From the NCBI RefSeq assembly GCF_006517625.1, contig NZ_VHQI01000004.1, positions 204,771-268,770 on the forward strand: a stretch of DNA of 64,000 nt, written 5' to 3'. Position numbers and translations under genes: made by a program. This document shows, in pieces, positions 29,604 through 38,991 of the stretch. The notes beneath the pieces were generated by a model that saw only the letters and a list, made by a program, of their open reading frames with translations, did not search any database and had not been told where the DNA came from. Position 1 is the first letter of the stretch. The number at the start of each line of letters is the position of its first letter. The stretch is from Mixta tenebrionis. Lineage in GTDB: Bacteria; Pseudomonadota; Gammaproteobacteria; Enterobacterales; Enterobacteriaceae.

Positions 29604-30343
29604 GTAGCCTGATAGTTGCTGAAAATCTATCCTTTGCCTACAGCAATAACCGGCCTGTTCTAAACCATTTAAATTTTAATATAGAGAGCGGACAGCTGCT
29701 GGGGCTGCTGGGGGAAAACGGCGCAGGTAAAACCACGCTGTTTAATATTATCAAGGGCGTGCGTAATGATTACCTTGGTAATCTACGCCGAGGATTTTCT
29801 CCTGCTGAACTTATCTCGCTTCCACAGGTAATTAACTTATCAGGCACGCTTAAAAATTATGAAGTTTTCGAACTGATTTGCTGCTTTAATAATATTAGCG
29901 CGCGCCAGGCAAATAAAAGCCTCAGAGCGCGCTGGAGCGATGAGTTTTTTAGTCGCTACGAAAAAATCAGATCGAGGCGAACCTATGCCATAAGCTACGG
30001 TGAAAAAAGATGGTTGCTTATCTCATTAATGCTTGGCCTTTGCGATCGCGCCCGGTTGATCATACTTGATGAACCAACGGTCGGCATAGATATACAGTAC
30101 AGGATGCTGATCTGGCAGCTTATAGACAGAGTGGTCGCCGAGGGCCGTACCGTGTTCTTTTCCACCCACATCTTTGACGAACTCACCCGCAGGGAGATTC
30201 CGTTCCTGATGCTGTCGCGAAACGGGATAACACGGCACGCGGATATCAATGCGTTTATGGCGCATGGCAACGCCCGTACCCCTGATGAGGCATTTCTTAA
30301 CGAAGTTATGACCGGGAGAGACCATGGCTTATCACAACGGTAA
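29600..30343 (+). CDS. mcbF: Microcin B17-type exporter ATPase McbF
   Basis: 247 residues from the ATG at 29600, the same length as E. coli McbF; GGAG lies seven bases upstream, and the start overlaps the mcbE stop as ATGA. Walker A GENGAGKTT, Walker B LIILDEPTVGID and the switch His (STHIFDE) are intact. The signature is degenerate (ISYGEKRWLL where LSGGQ is usual), as in other McbF-type ATPases. It powers export of the microcin through McbE. An in-frame ATG at 29588 would add four residues. Confidence 0.9.
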   Translation: MSSLIVAENLSFAYSNNRPVLNHLNFNIESGQLLGLLGENGAGKTTLFNIIKGVRNDYLGNLRRGFSPAELISLPQVINLSGTLKNYEVFELICCFNNISARQANKSLRARWSDEFFSRYEKIRSRRTYAISYGEKRWLLISLMLGLCDRARLIILDEPTVGIDIQYRMLIWQLIDRVVAEGRTVFFSTHIFDELTRREIPFLMLSRNGITRHADINAFMAHGNARTPDEAFLNEVMTGRDHGLSQR

Positions 30344-30893
30344 GGTATATGCCGGCGCGCGCTTAAGGGATGCATCCAGCGCAGAGCGAATTTTTGCTGA
30401 CTGTGATTTCACCGGCTGCGTCTTTGAAAATATCCGCTTGCGGCAGTATGAATTTGAGGACTGCAGGTTTACAGGCTGCGTCATCAGCCAGGTGTTTCAG
30501 TCGCTGACAAGAATGAACGATGTCACTTTCCGTAATTGCCTGCTGCAGGGAATTTCCTTTAACGCGCTGACCTTCCCCCATTCCGTATCATTTTACGATT
30601 GCCGGCTCAGATACGTTGATTTCATCAGGCTTGATTTACAGAAGGCCGAGTTTATCAACAACGCCTTCAAAGAGTGCGCTTTCGAAGAGTGCAACCTCAA
30701 AAATAGCCTCTTCCAGGATTCCACCTTTTCTGACTGCGAATTTCGGCAGACCAACCTTACCCGCTGCGACTTCAGCGATACCGAGGGGCTCGATCTCAAT
30801 CCGCTGATCAATACCTTAACCGATATCAAACTGCCCCAGACCGCGGGCAACCGCATCCTTAAGAGAATGAAAATTTTTATTTCCAACTCCTGA
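30324..30893 (+). CDS. mcbG: Pentapeptide-repeat immunity protein McbG
   Basis: 189 residues (187 in E. coli). Repeats of the A/C-(D/N)-(L/F)-x-x type run from residue 20 to about 155: CDFTG, CVFEN, YEFED, CRFTG, then AEFINNAFKECAFEECNLKNSLFQDSTFSDCEFRQTNLTRCDF. Such repeats fold into a right-handed quadrilateral beta-helix that resembles DNA and protects gyrase, as known for McbG, MfpA and Qnr. It is thus the producer's target-level immunity and could give some quinolone tolerance. GGGAGAG precedes the ATG, which overlaps the mcbF end by 20 bp. Last gene of the operon; no clear terminator follows. Confidence 0.92.
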   Translation: MAYHNGKVYAGARLRDASSAERIFADCDFTGCVFENIRLRQYEFEDCRFTGCVISQVFQSLTRMNDVTFRNCLLQGISFNALTFPHSVSFYDCRLRYVDFIRLDLQKAEFINNAFKECAFEECNLKNSLFQDSTFSDCEFRQTNLTRCDFSDTEGLDLNPLINTLTDIKLPQTAGNRILKRMKIFISNS

Positions 30894-31056
30894 CGGGTAG
30901 CCTGCAATGCGCCTGCCCCGTTGCGGTTTACGCTGCCGGGGCTACGGCGTTACGCCGCCGCAAAAGCCGGGCGGCGAATCCTGCGGGCATTACGGCCATC
31001 TTTTGCATTCAGAGCCAGCCGCCGCTCAGCGCGCGCTTTCCTGCAACGCCAGCCGT

Positions 31057-31311
31057 TCAGGGAGCGGTAGCCGCTTCCAGCCTCAGCAGCCATGTCATCG
31101 CCTGCTCGCGCGTTGAGGCGCACATTTCGGCGGAAGGCTGCAGGCTGGCGCATACCTTAGGGCGCAACGGCGAGCCGAAAAGCTTACAGCGCAGATGCTC
31201 ATCCAGCTGCACGCAGGACGTATTGGCCGGCTTGCCGTGCGGCATACCGGGAATCGGCGATGAAACAGACGGCGCCGTACAACAGGCGCCGCAGGCGGTG
31301 CGACATTCCAT
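31057..31311 (-). CDS. yeiW: YkgJ-family cysteine-cluster protein YeiW
   Basis: 84 residues, the length of E. coli YeiW (UPF0153). The Cys pattern CRTACGACC, then [31 protein letters not shown] and MC, fits an iron-sulfur or zinc cluster protein of unknown role. I chose the ATG at 31311 (GGGGAAAGG upstream); an ATG at 31341 would add ten residues with no match. It marks the return to the E. coli gene order after the mcb operon. Confidence 0.88.
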   Translation of the reverse strand: MECRTACGACCTAPSVSSPIPGMPHGKPANTSCVQLDEHLRCKLFGSPLRPKVCASLQPSAEMCASTREQAMTWLLRLEAATAP

Positions 31312-31465
31312 ACCTTTCCCCTTATGAAAACTGCGCGACAATAGCAGCCCGTATCCTTAAATGCTATGCGCATCGCTAAAAATTAGCGCAGGATCTTGCC
31401 TGATCCCTCTCCCAGGCGTACTTTGTCGCGATTCTTTATTATTACGAGAAACAGAGAGAGCCAAC

Positions 31466-32038
31466 ATGCCAAAAGCTAACGAAATTAAACGCGGAATGGC
31501 CGTCACCTGGAACGGTAAGCTGCTGCTGGTAAAAGATATTGATATTCAAAGCCCCAGCGCGCGCGGCGCCGCCACGCTGTATAAGATGCGTTTCACCGAT
31601 ATCCGCACCGGCATGAAAGTAGAAGAACGTTTTAAAGGCGACGATATGCTGGATGCGATTTCACTCAGCCGTCGTTCGGTCACCTTCTCCTACGTGGACG
31701 GCGATGAATATGTTTTTATGGATGATGAAGACTATACGCCCTACAGCTTTAAGAAAGATCAAATAGAAGAAGAACTGCTGTTTATTCCTGAAGGCGGCAT
31801 GCCGGGCATGCAGGTGCTGACGATGGATGGTCAGGTGCTGGCGCTGGAGCTGCCGCAAACCGTGGATATGGAAATTGTCGATACCGCGCCCGGCATCAAA
31901 GGCGCGTCCGCCAGCGCCCGTACCAAACCAGCGGCAATGAGCACCGGCCTGTCGATACAGGTGCCGGAATACCTCAGCAACGGCGACAAAATCCGCATTC
32001 ATATCGCCGAACGCCGCTATATGGGCCGTGCTGAGTAA
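31466..32038 (+). CDS. yeiP: Elongation factor P-like protein YeiP
   Basis: 190 residues, as in E. coli. Three beta-barrel domains of the EF-P family (for example [28 protein letters not shown] at the start, then [15 protein letters not shown] and [17 protein letters not shown] at the end). The tip of the first domain has Ser-Ala-Arg-Gly-Ala instead of the modified lysine of EF-P, as is usual for YeiP. It probably acts at the ribosome. The upstream frame is open from 31361, but the ATG at 31466 with GAGAGAG before it is the proper start. Confidence 0.94.
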   Translation: MPKANEIKRGMAVTWNGKLLLVKDIDIQSPSARGAATLYKMRFTDIRTGMKVEERFKGDDMLDAISLSRRSVTFSYVDGDEYVFMDDEDYTPYSFKKDQIEEELLFIPEGGMPGMQVLTMDGQVLALELPQTVDMEIVDTAPGIKGASASARTKPAAMSTGLSIQVPEYLSNGDKIRIHIAERRYMGRAE

Positions 32039-32097
32039 GCAACAAATCGACCCGGCAGTGAGTTAACTGTCGGGGCATCCAGAACAGCAATCGGAAA

Positions 32098-32388
32098 TTA
32101 GCGGTAGCTGATGACCAATACGGCTTTGCTTTGCTGCTTATCGAGCCAGTTCAGATCGGCCTTATCAAGCGGCTCCAGCTGCTGTTGCTGTGCGAAATCA
32201 ACTACCGGCATAGACAGCGTTTCCAGCCGCCCGCCACGAAAACAGATGCTGCGCAGCGTTTGCAATTCCAGCGACAGGTCGCATATGCCGCCCCCGCCGA
32301 TCACGCCGGAAATAAACACCGTACCGCTGGAAGATGCGCTGGCCAAAGAAGAAAAAAGTAGTAGAAAAGGTAAAACAATATATTTCAT
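32098..32388 (-). CDS. Small secreted protein resembling a single-domain type 1 fimbrial subunit
   Basis: 96 residues. A clear signal peptide (MKYIVLPFLLLFSSLASA) is followed by SSSGTVFISGVIGGGGICDLSLELQ, a start like that of chaperone-usher pilins, a second Cys (RSICFRGG) and a C-terminal beta-strand VLVISYR. It is much shorter than normal pilins (about 160), and no chaperone or usher gene is near. GGAG lies seven bases before the ATG at 32388; the frame runs on upstream without support. A fimbrial-like periplasmic or surface protein is the best guess. It diverges from yeiR. Confidence 0.65.
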   Translation of the reverse strand: MKYIVLPFLLLFSSLASASSSGTVFISGVIGGGGICDLSLELQTLRSICFRGGRLETLSMPVVDFAQQQQLEPLDKADLNWLDKQQSKAVLVISYR

Positions 32389-32497
32389 GTGTCGCTCCGT
32401 GACGCCTGTTAATGGTTTTTCCATACTCTTAAATAACGGCATATATTTTAATTTCATAAATAAAAAAATGACAAGTCGTAAAAATACGGAGAAAAAG

Positions 32498-33475
32498 ATG
32501 ATTCTGGTCAACCTTATTACCGGCTTTCTCGGCAGCGGTAAGACCACCACGCTGCTGCATCTGCTGGCGCATAAGCCGGCGCACGAAAACTGGGCGATAC
32601 TGGTCAACGAATTTGGCGAAATCGGCATTGATGGCGCGCTGCTGGCCGAAAGCGGCGCGCTGCTGAAAGAGATTCCCGGCGGCTGCATGTGCTGCGTTAA
32701 CGGTCTGCCGATGCAGGTTGGCCTGAACATGCTGCTACGTCAGCATCAGTTTGATCGCCTGCTGATTGAACCTACCGGCTTAGGCCACCCCAAACAGATT
32801 CTGGCGATGCTGAGCGCCGAAGCCTATCAGCCCTGGCTGACGCTGCAGGCGTCGCTGGCGCTGCTCGATCCGCGTCAGCTAAGCGACGCGCGCATCCGTG
32901 AAAATGAAAACTTTCGCGATCAGCTGGCGGCGGCGGATATTATTATCGCTAACAAGCAGGATCGCTGGCAGGAAGAAGATCGTCAGGCGCTGGCGCAGTG
33001 GCAAACCGAACATCAGGGCGCCCGTCAGCTAATTTGTACCGAATATGGCCGCATCGATCCTGCGCTGCTGGATCAGCCCCGACGCAACCTGCGTACGCTG
33101 CCGCAGGGAGAGGCTCATCATCAGCATCAGCGCGGTTCCGGCCTCGCTGCGTTACGCCTCGATCGCCACGCGCCCTGGCGGCGCGCCTTTAATCAGGGAC
33201 AGGGTTATTATGCCTGCGGCTGGGCATTCAACAGCGATACCCTGTTTGATACCGTCGGCATCCTGGAGTGGGCGCGGCTGGCGCCGGTTGAACGTGTTAA
33301 AGGGGTGATGCGTATTGCTGAAGGCGCCGTCAGCATTAACCGCCAGGGCGCTGATTTCCATATTGAAACGCGTCAGACGCCGCCGCCGGACAGTCGTATT
33401 GAAATTATTCACCACAGCGACGCTGACTGGAACCAGCTGCAAAGCGAACTGTTGAAACTCCGTTTAAACAGTTAA
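32498..33475 (+). CDS. yeiR: COG0523 zinc-linked GTPase YeiR
   Basis: 325 residues (328 in E. coli). A G3E P-loop GTPase of the CobW/COG0523 family: Walker A GFLGSGKTT, metal-binding GGCMCCVNG, the GTP motif IANKQD, and a C-terminal CobW domain (YYACGWAFNSDTLFDTVGILEWARL). YeiR binds zinc and is thought to act in metal homeostasis. HHQHQRG is a candidate histidine-rich metal site. The ATG at 32498 follows CGGAGAAAAAG; the frame is open far upstream over the divergent gene. Confidence 0.92.
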   Translation: MILVNLITGFLGSGKTTTLLHLLAHKPAHENWAILVNEFGEIGIDGALLAESGALLKEIPGGCMCCVNGLPMQVGLNMLLRQHQFDRLLIEPTGLGHPKQILAMLSAEAYQPWLTLQASLALLDPRQLSDARIRENENFRDQLAAADIIIANKQDRWQEEDRQALAQWQTEHQGARQLICTEYGRIDPALLDQPRRNLRTLPQGEAHHQHQRGSGLAALRLDRHAPWRRAFNQGQGYYACGWAFNSDTLFDTVGILEWARLAPVERVKGVMRIAEGAVSINRQGADFHIETRQTPPPDSRIEIIHHSDADWNQLQSELLKLRLNS

Positions 33476-33518
33476 CGTTACTTTACAACGTTATTTTCGA
33501 CTATTGACTTGAGACCCT

Positions 33519-34232
33519 ATGAACGCAAAACGGTTAGCGGTTATTCTGCTGCTGAATCTGGTCGGGGCAGCGCTATTTTTATCCTGGTATTTGCCGGGAA
33601 ATCACGGCCCCTGGTTCGGCATCGATAAATCGATCTTTTTCTGGTTCAACCAGCATATGGCCACCAGCCACGCTTTCGCTTTCGCTCTGGCGATTGCTAA
33701 CTTTCGCGGTTTTGATGCGGTTTCTCTGCTGGCGATGGGGCTGCTTTACTGGTCTTTCTGGCGCCGGGAATCGCCTGAAGGCCGGCGTCGGATGCTGGCT
33801 ATCGGCATCTGTATGCTGCTGACGGCGGTGATCCTGAATCAGCTGGGCCACCTGCTGCCGGTACAGCACTCCAGCCCGACGCTGTTTTTCGACAACGTCT
33901 GGCGCGTAAGCGAGCTGACCGGCATTCCGGCAAAGGACGCATCGAAAGACAGCTTCCCTGGCGATCACGGCATGATGCTGATTATTTTTGCCTGCTTTAT
34001 GCTGCGCTATTTTGGCATCAGGGCGTTTCTGGTAGCGCTGCTGATTGCGGTGCTGTTTTCCCTGCCGCGCATTATGGCCGGCGCCCACTGGTTTACCGAC
34101 GTGGCGGTAGGTTCGCTGTCGGTGGTGCTGGTCGGGATGAGCTGGTGGCTGATAACGCCGGCCAGCGACCTGCTGGTTAACTGGCTTTACCGCACGCTGC
34201 CCGGTAAATATAAGCCGGGCAAAACCCGCTAA
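33519..34232 (+). CDS. lpxT: Kdo2-lipid A phosphotransferase LpxT
   Basis: 237 residues, as in E. coli LpxT (YeiU). A PAP2-family inner-membrane enzyme that transfers phosphate from undecaprenyl pyrophosphate to lipid A on the periplasmic face, also recycling the carrier lipid. Active-site motifs KDSFPGDHG and PRIMAGAHWFTDVAVG are intact; about six membrane segments. It follows yeiR after 43 bp, and a strong terminator follows it. Confidence 0.94.
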   Translation: MNAKRLAVILLLNLVGAALFLSWYLPGNHGPWFGIDKSIFFWFNQHMATSHAFAFALAIANFRGFDAVSLLAMGLLYWSFWRRESPEGRRRMLAIGICMLLTAVILNQLGHLLPVQHSSPTLFFDNVWRVSELTGIPAKDASKDSFPGDHGMMLIIFACFMLRYFGIRAFLVALLIAVLFSLPRIMAGAHWFTDVAVGSLSVVLVGMSWWLITPASDLLVNWLYRTLPGKYKPGKTR

Positions 34233-34237
34233 AACCG

Positions 34238-34270
34238 GCCCGTCGGAATAATTACCGGCGGGCTTTTTTT
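34238..34270 (+). terminator. Rho-independent terminator after lpxT
   Basis: A 9-bp stem, GCCCGTCGG and CCGGCGGGC (one G:T pair) with an 8-base loop, is followed by seven T. Confidence 0.9.
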
Positions 34271-34721
34271 AGCGCTTTACCATTAGTGTGCTAATGAACA
34301 ATTAACAGAATTAATCAACAATCTTAAGCGCATATTATATCTGGCAGCTTTTTGTCCAGTGGCTTTTGTCTCAATCCCTCGCTATCCGCCAAATTAAGCC
34401 CGAAAAGCCACGCTAATCCCGCCATTATCTCTTCATAATTGTCGATAAATTAACCAAATGATTACATATTGATTTCGCAACAAAAAAACCTGAAAAAAAG
34501 TGCGTAAAACCGCTCGCCATGCGGCTTGCAATCGTGTAACTTCAGCCAAAGCCTGAGATAAGCGAAGGTAAAAATGCAACTTCTGAGGAAAAAAATGTGC
34601 GGGTTTACACATTTTAAAGATTCAGAAATTGTCTTATGTCGTCGCTGTAATTATTCTCATGCCGTTTTGCTCATTAATCAGCGGCCTCAGGTCGTAAGGA
34701 CTTCAAGGGATAATAAACATA
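34271..34721. promoter_or_regulatory. Upstream region of mepS
   Basis: About 450 bp of AT-rich DNA between the lpxT terminator and mepS, with no supported gene. It must hold the mepS promoter. A frame from 34574 that runs into mepS out of frame has no good ribosome site. Confidence 0.5.
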
Positions 34722-35294
34722 ATGGTCAAGTCTCAACCTTTTCTGAGATATGTCTTGCGGGCAATCCCCGCTGTCGCGCTGGCGACATTACTCTCGGCAT
34801 GTAGTGGTCATCACGGACAGAACGAACAAACTGAGACCCATGCAGTTAATAACCACAACGGTTTTTTACTGCAAGCGTCTCAGGATGAATTTGAACAAAT
34901 GGTGCAGAATGTCGATATTAAATCGCGCATTCTGGAACAATACGCCGACTGGAAAGGCGTGCGCTATCGTTTTGGCGGCACCACCAAGCGCGGCGTCGAC
35001 TGTTCCGCTTTTGTTCAGCTAACCTTCCGTGAGCAGTTTGGTCTGGATCTGCCCCGCTCTACCTGGGAACAGCAGGATACCGGCCATCAGGTGGCGCGCG
35101 GTAAGCTGCGCCCCGGCGATCTGGTGCTGTTTCGCTCCGGCTCTACCGGGCGACACGTAGGTATTTATCTGGGCAATGATAATTTCGTGCATGCCTCAAC
35201 CAGCAGCGGCGTAATGATTTCCAGTCTTAATGACGCCTACTGGAAAAACCGCTATCGGGAAGCACGACGCGTACTGAGCAGAACGCAAAGTTAA
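34722..35294 (+). CDS. mepS: Murein DD-endopeptidase MepS (Spr)
   Basis: 190 residues (188 in E. coli). A lipoprotein with signal peptide and lipobox LLSAC, then an NlpC/P60 cysteine peptidase domain: the catalytic Cys in GVDCSAF and the two His in GRHVGIYLG and NFVHAS. It cuts the D-Ala-mDAP cross-links of peptidoglycan so that the wall can expand; NlpI and Prc control its level. AAGGGA precedes the ATG at 34722. It has its own terminator. Confidence 0.96.
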   Translation: MVKSQPFLRYVLRAIPAVALATLLSACSGHHGQNEQTETHAVNNHNGFLLQASQDEFEQMVQNVDIKSRILEQYADWKGVRYRFGGTTKRGVDCSAFVQLTFREQFGLDLPRSTWEQQDTGHQVARGKLRPGDLVLFRSGSTGRHVGIYLGNDNFVHASTSSGVMISSLNDAYWKNRYREARRVLSRTQS

Positions 35295-35334
35295 TCACTC
35301 CCTGAAGCCCTTATTTTATTTAATGAGCACAGAG

Positions 35335-35361
35335 AAACGCTGCCCCGGCAGCGTTTTTTTT
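35335..35361 (+). terminator. Rho-independent terminator after mepS
   Basis: A 10-bp stem, AAACGCTGCC and GGCAGCGTTT around CC, followed by a run of T. Confidence 0.9.
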
Positions 35362-35520
35362 CGCATGAAGCTTTATATCCGGATAAATATGCTGCCACAG
35401 CCGTTAAGCGGAATAACGAGACTTTATATCCCGACTCGTTATATCCTCCGGCGTTATTAACGGCGGCGGTTACGCAGCCTTTTACAATAAAAGCTGGCCT
35501 GAAGCGAGAGACGATGTTCC

Positions 35521-37092
35521 ATGCCGTTAACCAAAGTTATCAAGCGCCATGCCGCTTATCCACGCCGGATAGCCGGATTTAGCGCCGCAGCCGGCCTTGT
35601 TTTTTTTCTGCTTTTTAGCGCCGTTACGCTGTTTATTATCCAGCAGAAACGCGCAGAGCAGCACGATCGGCTGGCTGACGCCAGTAAACGCTATCTGCAG
35701 AAAACCTTCGGCACGCTTGAAAAAAAGCTGCTGCCGCTGCTGCCCTATAACAATGACAGCTGCGAGGGCATCAGTAACGATCTTGGCGCCCGCGCCGCCT
35801 TCACCAACGGCATTCGCACTATCCTGCTGGTGCGCCGCGGCGATATCTGGTGCTCATCCGCCACCGGCGCGCTTCGAATACCGGTTAGCAATATCTCCCC
35901 ATCGCTGGCCTATTCGCGCAGCCGCGATATCCGTCTGGTCGCCGGTACGCCAATGGTGCCTGACCGCCCAACCTTTCTGCTGTGGCTGTCGCGGCCCGAC
36001 GTGCCGGACGAAGGCATCGTTACCACGCTGGATCTGAATATTGCGCCCTTGCTGCTGCTGGCGGCCCGCCAGGAAGGCATCACCGGCCAGGCGCTGGCGG
36101 TGGGCGATACCGCGCTGCGGCTGTGGAATAATCAGCTGCTGGCGCGCTCGCAGCTGCCCGCCGAATCGCTGCGTCAGTTCAGCCTGCCCGCTTATGGTCT
36201 GACTTTTTATCTCTACGGCGAAGAGCTGCCGACGCGCGACATCGTCTTAACGCTGCTGGCAGGGCTGCTGCTGGCGATGCTGGCGGCGTCAGGCTGCTGG
36301 CTGTTTTTCCTGCTGCGCTATCGTCCCGGTAAAGAAATTTCGCAGGCGATTAAGCGCAACGAGTTTTATGTGGTTTATCAGCCGCTGATTGAGGCGCGCA
36401 CGGGACGCGTTTGCGGAGTGGAAGCGCTGCTGCGCTGGACGCATCCGGTTACCGGCCCGATCCCGCCCGATGCCTTTATCAGCTACGCCGAAAGCCAGAA
36501 TATGATTGTCCCCCTGACGCGCCACCTGTTTGCGCTGGTGGCGCGCGATGCCTGGCTGCTGCGCCGCTATCTGCCGCCTGGCGCCACAATGGGAATCAAT
36601 ATCGCGCCGGCACACCTCACCGATAACGGTTTCCGTCAGGACGTGACGGAGTGGCTCGCCGCCATGCCGCAGGATCATTTCGCCTGCGTGTTTGAAATCA
36701 CCGAAAGGACCATGGTTTCCGAACAGAATGCGGCCGAGATCTTCGACTGGCTGCACGCGCGTCAGATAACCATCGCCATCGATGATTTCGGTACCGGCCA
36801 CAGCAACCTGATCTACCTGGAGAAGTTCTGCTTCGATTACCTGAAAATCGATCGCGGCTTCGTGCAAAGCATCGGCAGGGAAACCATCACCTCGCCGGTA
36901 CTGGATGCGGTACTGAACCTGGCGCGCAAGCTGCAGCTTAAAACCGTCGCCGAAGGCGTTGAAACCGGGGAGCAAGCGGCCTGGCTGCTGAAACGCGGCG
37001 TAACGCACTTTCAGGGCTATCTTTTCAGCCGCCCGTTACCGCCTAATGAACTGATTTGCTATTTGCAAACGCGCCAGGCCGCTTTATCCTGA
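35521..37092 (+). CDS. pdeN: CSS-motif cyclic-di-GMP phosphodiesterase PdeN (Rtn)
   Basis: 523 residues. An N-terminal membrane helix (GLVFFLLFSAVTLFIIQ), a periplasmic CSS domain (with IWCSSATG; the cysteines sense redox state), a second helix near residue 250, then a cytoplasmic EAL domain: EALLRW, NIAPAHL, EITER, DDFGTGHSNL, KIDRGFV, VAEGVE and GYLFSRP. All metal-binding and catalytic residues seem present, so it should hydrolyse c-di-GMP. It lies between mepS and yejA, as in E. coli. Confidence 0.93.
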   Translation: MPLTKVIKRHAAYPRRIAGFSAAAGLVFFLLFSAVTLFIIQQKRAEQHDRLADASKRYLQKTFGTLEKKLLPLLPYNNDSCEGISNDLGARAAFTNGIRTILLVRRGDIWCSSATGALRIPVSNISPSLAYSRSRDIRLVAGTPMVPDRPTFLLWLSRPDVPDEGIVTTLDLNIAPLLLLAARQEGITGQALAVGDTALRLWNNQLLARSQLPAESLRQFSLPAYGLTFYLYGEELPTRDIVLTLLAGLLLAMLAASGCWLFFLLRYRPGKEISQAIKRNEFYVVYQPLIEARTGRVCGVEALLRWTHPVTGPIPPDAFISYAESQNMIVPLTRHLFALVARDAWLLRRYLPPGATMGINIAPAHLTDNGFRQDVTEWLAAMPQDHFACVFEITERTMVSEQNAAEIFDWLHARQITIAIDDFGTGHSNLIYLEKFCFDYLKIDRGFVQSIGRETITSPVLDAVLNLARKLQLKTVAEGVETGEQAAWLLKRGVTHFQGYLFSRPLPPNELICYLQTRQAALS

Positions 37093-37176
37093 TGCCGCCG
37101 TCGTCCAAAGCGATGCAGCGTCGGCAACCAGAGCGCACCGGAGCGCCGCTTATTGATGCGGGAGTTTACTGACCTG

Positions 37177-38982
37177 ATGTTACTTCGTCTGTTGATACTG
37201 ACCTTTTTCGTCGGCGCGTCGCTGAGCGCGCAGGCGGATATTATCCGCGAGAGCTACGCCTTTTCCGAACTGGGCAAGCCAAAATATGAGGCCGGTTTTA
37301 ATCACTACGATTATGCTAACCCGGCCGCGCCGAAAGGCGGCAAAATCACCCTGGCGGTGGTTGGCAACTACGATAACTTTAACCTTTACGCCTCACGCGG
37401 CAATCCCGGCAGCGGCACCGACAAGCTGTACGATACCCTGTTTACCACCTCCGATGATGAAATCGGCAGTTACTATCCGTTGATTGCGGAATACGCCCGC
37501 TACCCCGCCGATTTTAAATGGGCGGAGATCACGCTTAATCCCCAGGCGCGCTTCCACGACGGCACGCCGATTACCGCTCAGGACGTCGCTTTTACCTTTG
37601 AAAAATTTATGACCGAAGGCGTCCCCGCTTTTCGCGTGGTTTATAAGGGCGTAAAGGTAAAGGCGATCTCCCGGCTGACGGTGCGCATTGAGCTGCCGAA
37701 GGCGGATAAAAGCCAGATGCTGGGCCTGTTTAGCCTGCCGGTACTGGCGGAAAAGTTCTGGCATAACCGTAAGTTTAACGAACCGCTGGGCTATCCCCCG
37801 CTCTCCAGCGGGCCTTACCGCATCAGCGCCTATAAGATCGGCCAGTACATCACCTATTCGCGCGTGCAGGATTACTGGGCGGCTAACCTGCCGGTAAATA
37901 AAGGGCGCTTTAATTTCGACACCATTCGCTACGACTATTATCTGGATGATAATGTCGCTTTCGAAGCCTTTAAGGCGGGCGCCTTCGATTTTCGCGCCGA
38001 AGGCTCGGCGAAAAACTGGGCGACGCAGTATCGCGGCGACAGTTTTGAGCGACAGCAGATTGTTAAAGAAGCGCGCCCTAATCAGGTCACCACCGATGCC
38101 GTCTGGCTGGCCTTTAACAACGAGAAACCGCTGTTCAGCGACCGCCGCGTGCGCCAGGCGCTAACGCTGGCGTTTGATTTTGAATGGATGAACAAGGCGC
38201 TGTTTTATGGCTCCTATAAGCGCAGCAGCAGCTACTTCCAGAACACCGAATACGCCGCGCGCGATTACCCCGACGCCGCCGAGCTGGAAATTCTGGCGCC
38301 CTATAAAGGGAAAATCCCGGACGAGGCGTTTAGCGAACGCTTTCAGCCGCCGGTCAGCGACGGCAGCGGCTACGATCGCGGCAACCTGCTCAGGGCGCTG
38401 TCGCTGTTGCAGCAGGCGGGCTGGCAGCTGAAAAACCGCCAGCTGGTCGATGCCGCCGGCAAGCCGTTCCGTTTTGAGCTGCTGGTGCGCAGCGGCAGCG
38501 CGCTTAACTGGGTGCTGCCGTTCCAGCACAGCCTGAAGCGGCTCGGCATCACCATGGAAATTCGCCAGGTAGACAGCTCGCAATATTTGCGGCGCCTGCG
38601 CCAGGGCGATTATGATATGGTGCCGTCCAATTATTACGCCATGCCCTGGCCCAACGGTTCGCTGAGGCAGATATGGCAATCGCCGTTTATCGATTCAAGC
38701 TGGAACCAGGCGCGGGTAAAAAACCCGGTGCTGGACGCGCTGATCGATCGTATTATGGCGCATCAGGGCGATAAGGCGGCGCTGCTGCCGCTGGGACGCG
38801 CGCTGGATCGGGTGCTGCTGTGGAATTACTACCGCATTCCCATGTGGTACAGCGCCAACGATCGCTACGCCTGGTGGAACAAATTTTCCCATCCGGCGAT
38901 CGCGCCCGCCTATGCCGTCGGGCTGGAAAACTGGTGGTACGATGTTAACAAAGCTGCGAAATTGCCGGCCCAGCGGCGTTAA
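37177..38982 (+). CDS. yejA: Periplasmic peptide-binding protein YejA
   Basis: 601 residues of SBP_bac_5 type. A signal peptide (MLLRLLILTFFVGASLSAQA) precedes DIIRESYAFSELGKPKY. Family stretches: FNHYDYANPAAPKGGKITL, DNVAFEAFKAGAFDFRAEG, LTLAFDFEWMNKALFY, and VGLENWWYDVNKAAKLP at the end. It feeds peptides to the YejBEF importer; in relatives the system takes up antimicrobial peptides such as microcin C. I prefer the ATG at 37177 for its signal peptide; starts at 37153 (TTG) or 37156 would add seven or eight residues. First gene of yejABEF. Confidence 0.92.
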   Translation: MLLRLLILTFFVGASLSAQADIIRESYAFSELGKPKYEAGFNHYDYANPAAPKGGKITLAVVGNYDNFNLYASRGNPGSGTDKLYDTLFTTSDDEIGSYYPLIAEYARYPADFKWAEITLNPQARFHDGTPITAQDVAFTFEKFMTEGVPAFRVVYKGVKVKAISRLTVRIELPKADKSQMLGLFSLPVLAEKFWHNRKFNEPLGYPPLSSGPYRISAYKIGQYITYSRVQDYWAANLPVNKGRFNFDTIRYDYYLDDNVAFEAFKAGAFDFRAEGSAKNWATQYRGDSFERQQIVKEARPNQVTTDAVWLAFNNEKPLFSDRRVRQALTLAFDFEWMNKALFYGSYKRSSSYFQNTEYAARDYPDAAELEILAPYKGKIPDEAFSERFQPPVSDGSGYDRGNLLRALSLLQQAGWQLKNRQLVDAAGKPFRFELLVRSGSALNWVLPFQHSLKRLGITMEIRQVDSSQYLRRLRQGDYDMVPSNYYAMPWPNGSLRQIWQSPFIDSSWNQARVKNPVLDALIDRIMAHQGDKAALLPLGRALDRVLLWNYYRIPMWYSANDRYAWWNKFSHPAIAPAYAVGLENWWYDVNKAAKLPAQRR

Positions 38983-38991
38983 GGAGTGGGT

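Noticed and set aside
34574..34804. 76-codon frame overlapping the start of mepS
   Set aside because: Out of frame with mepS, no good ribosome site, and it would run through the mepS lipoprotein signal.
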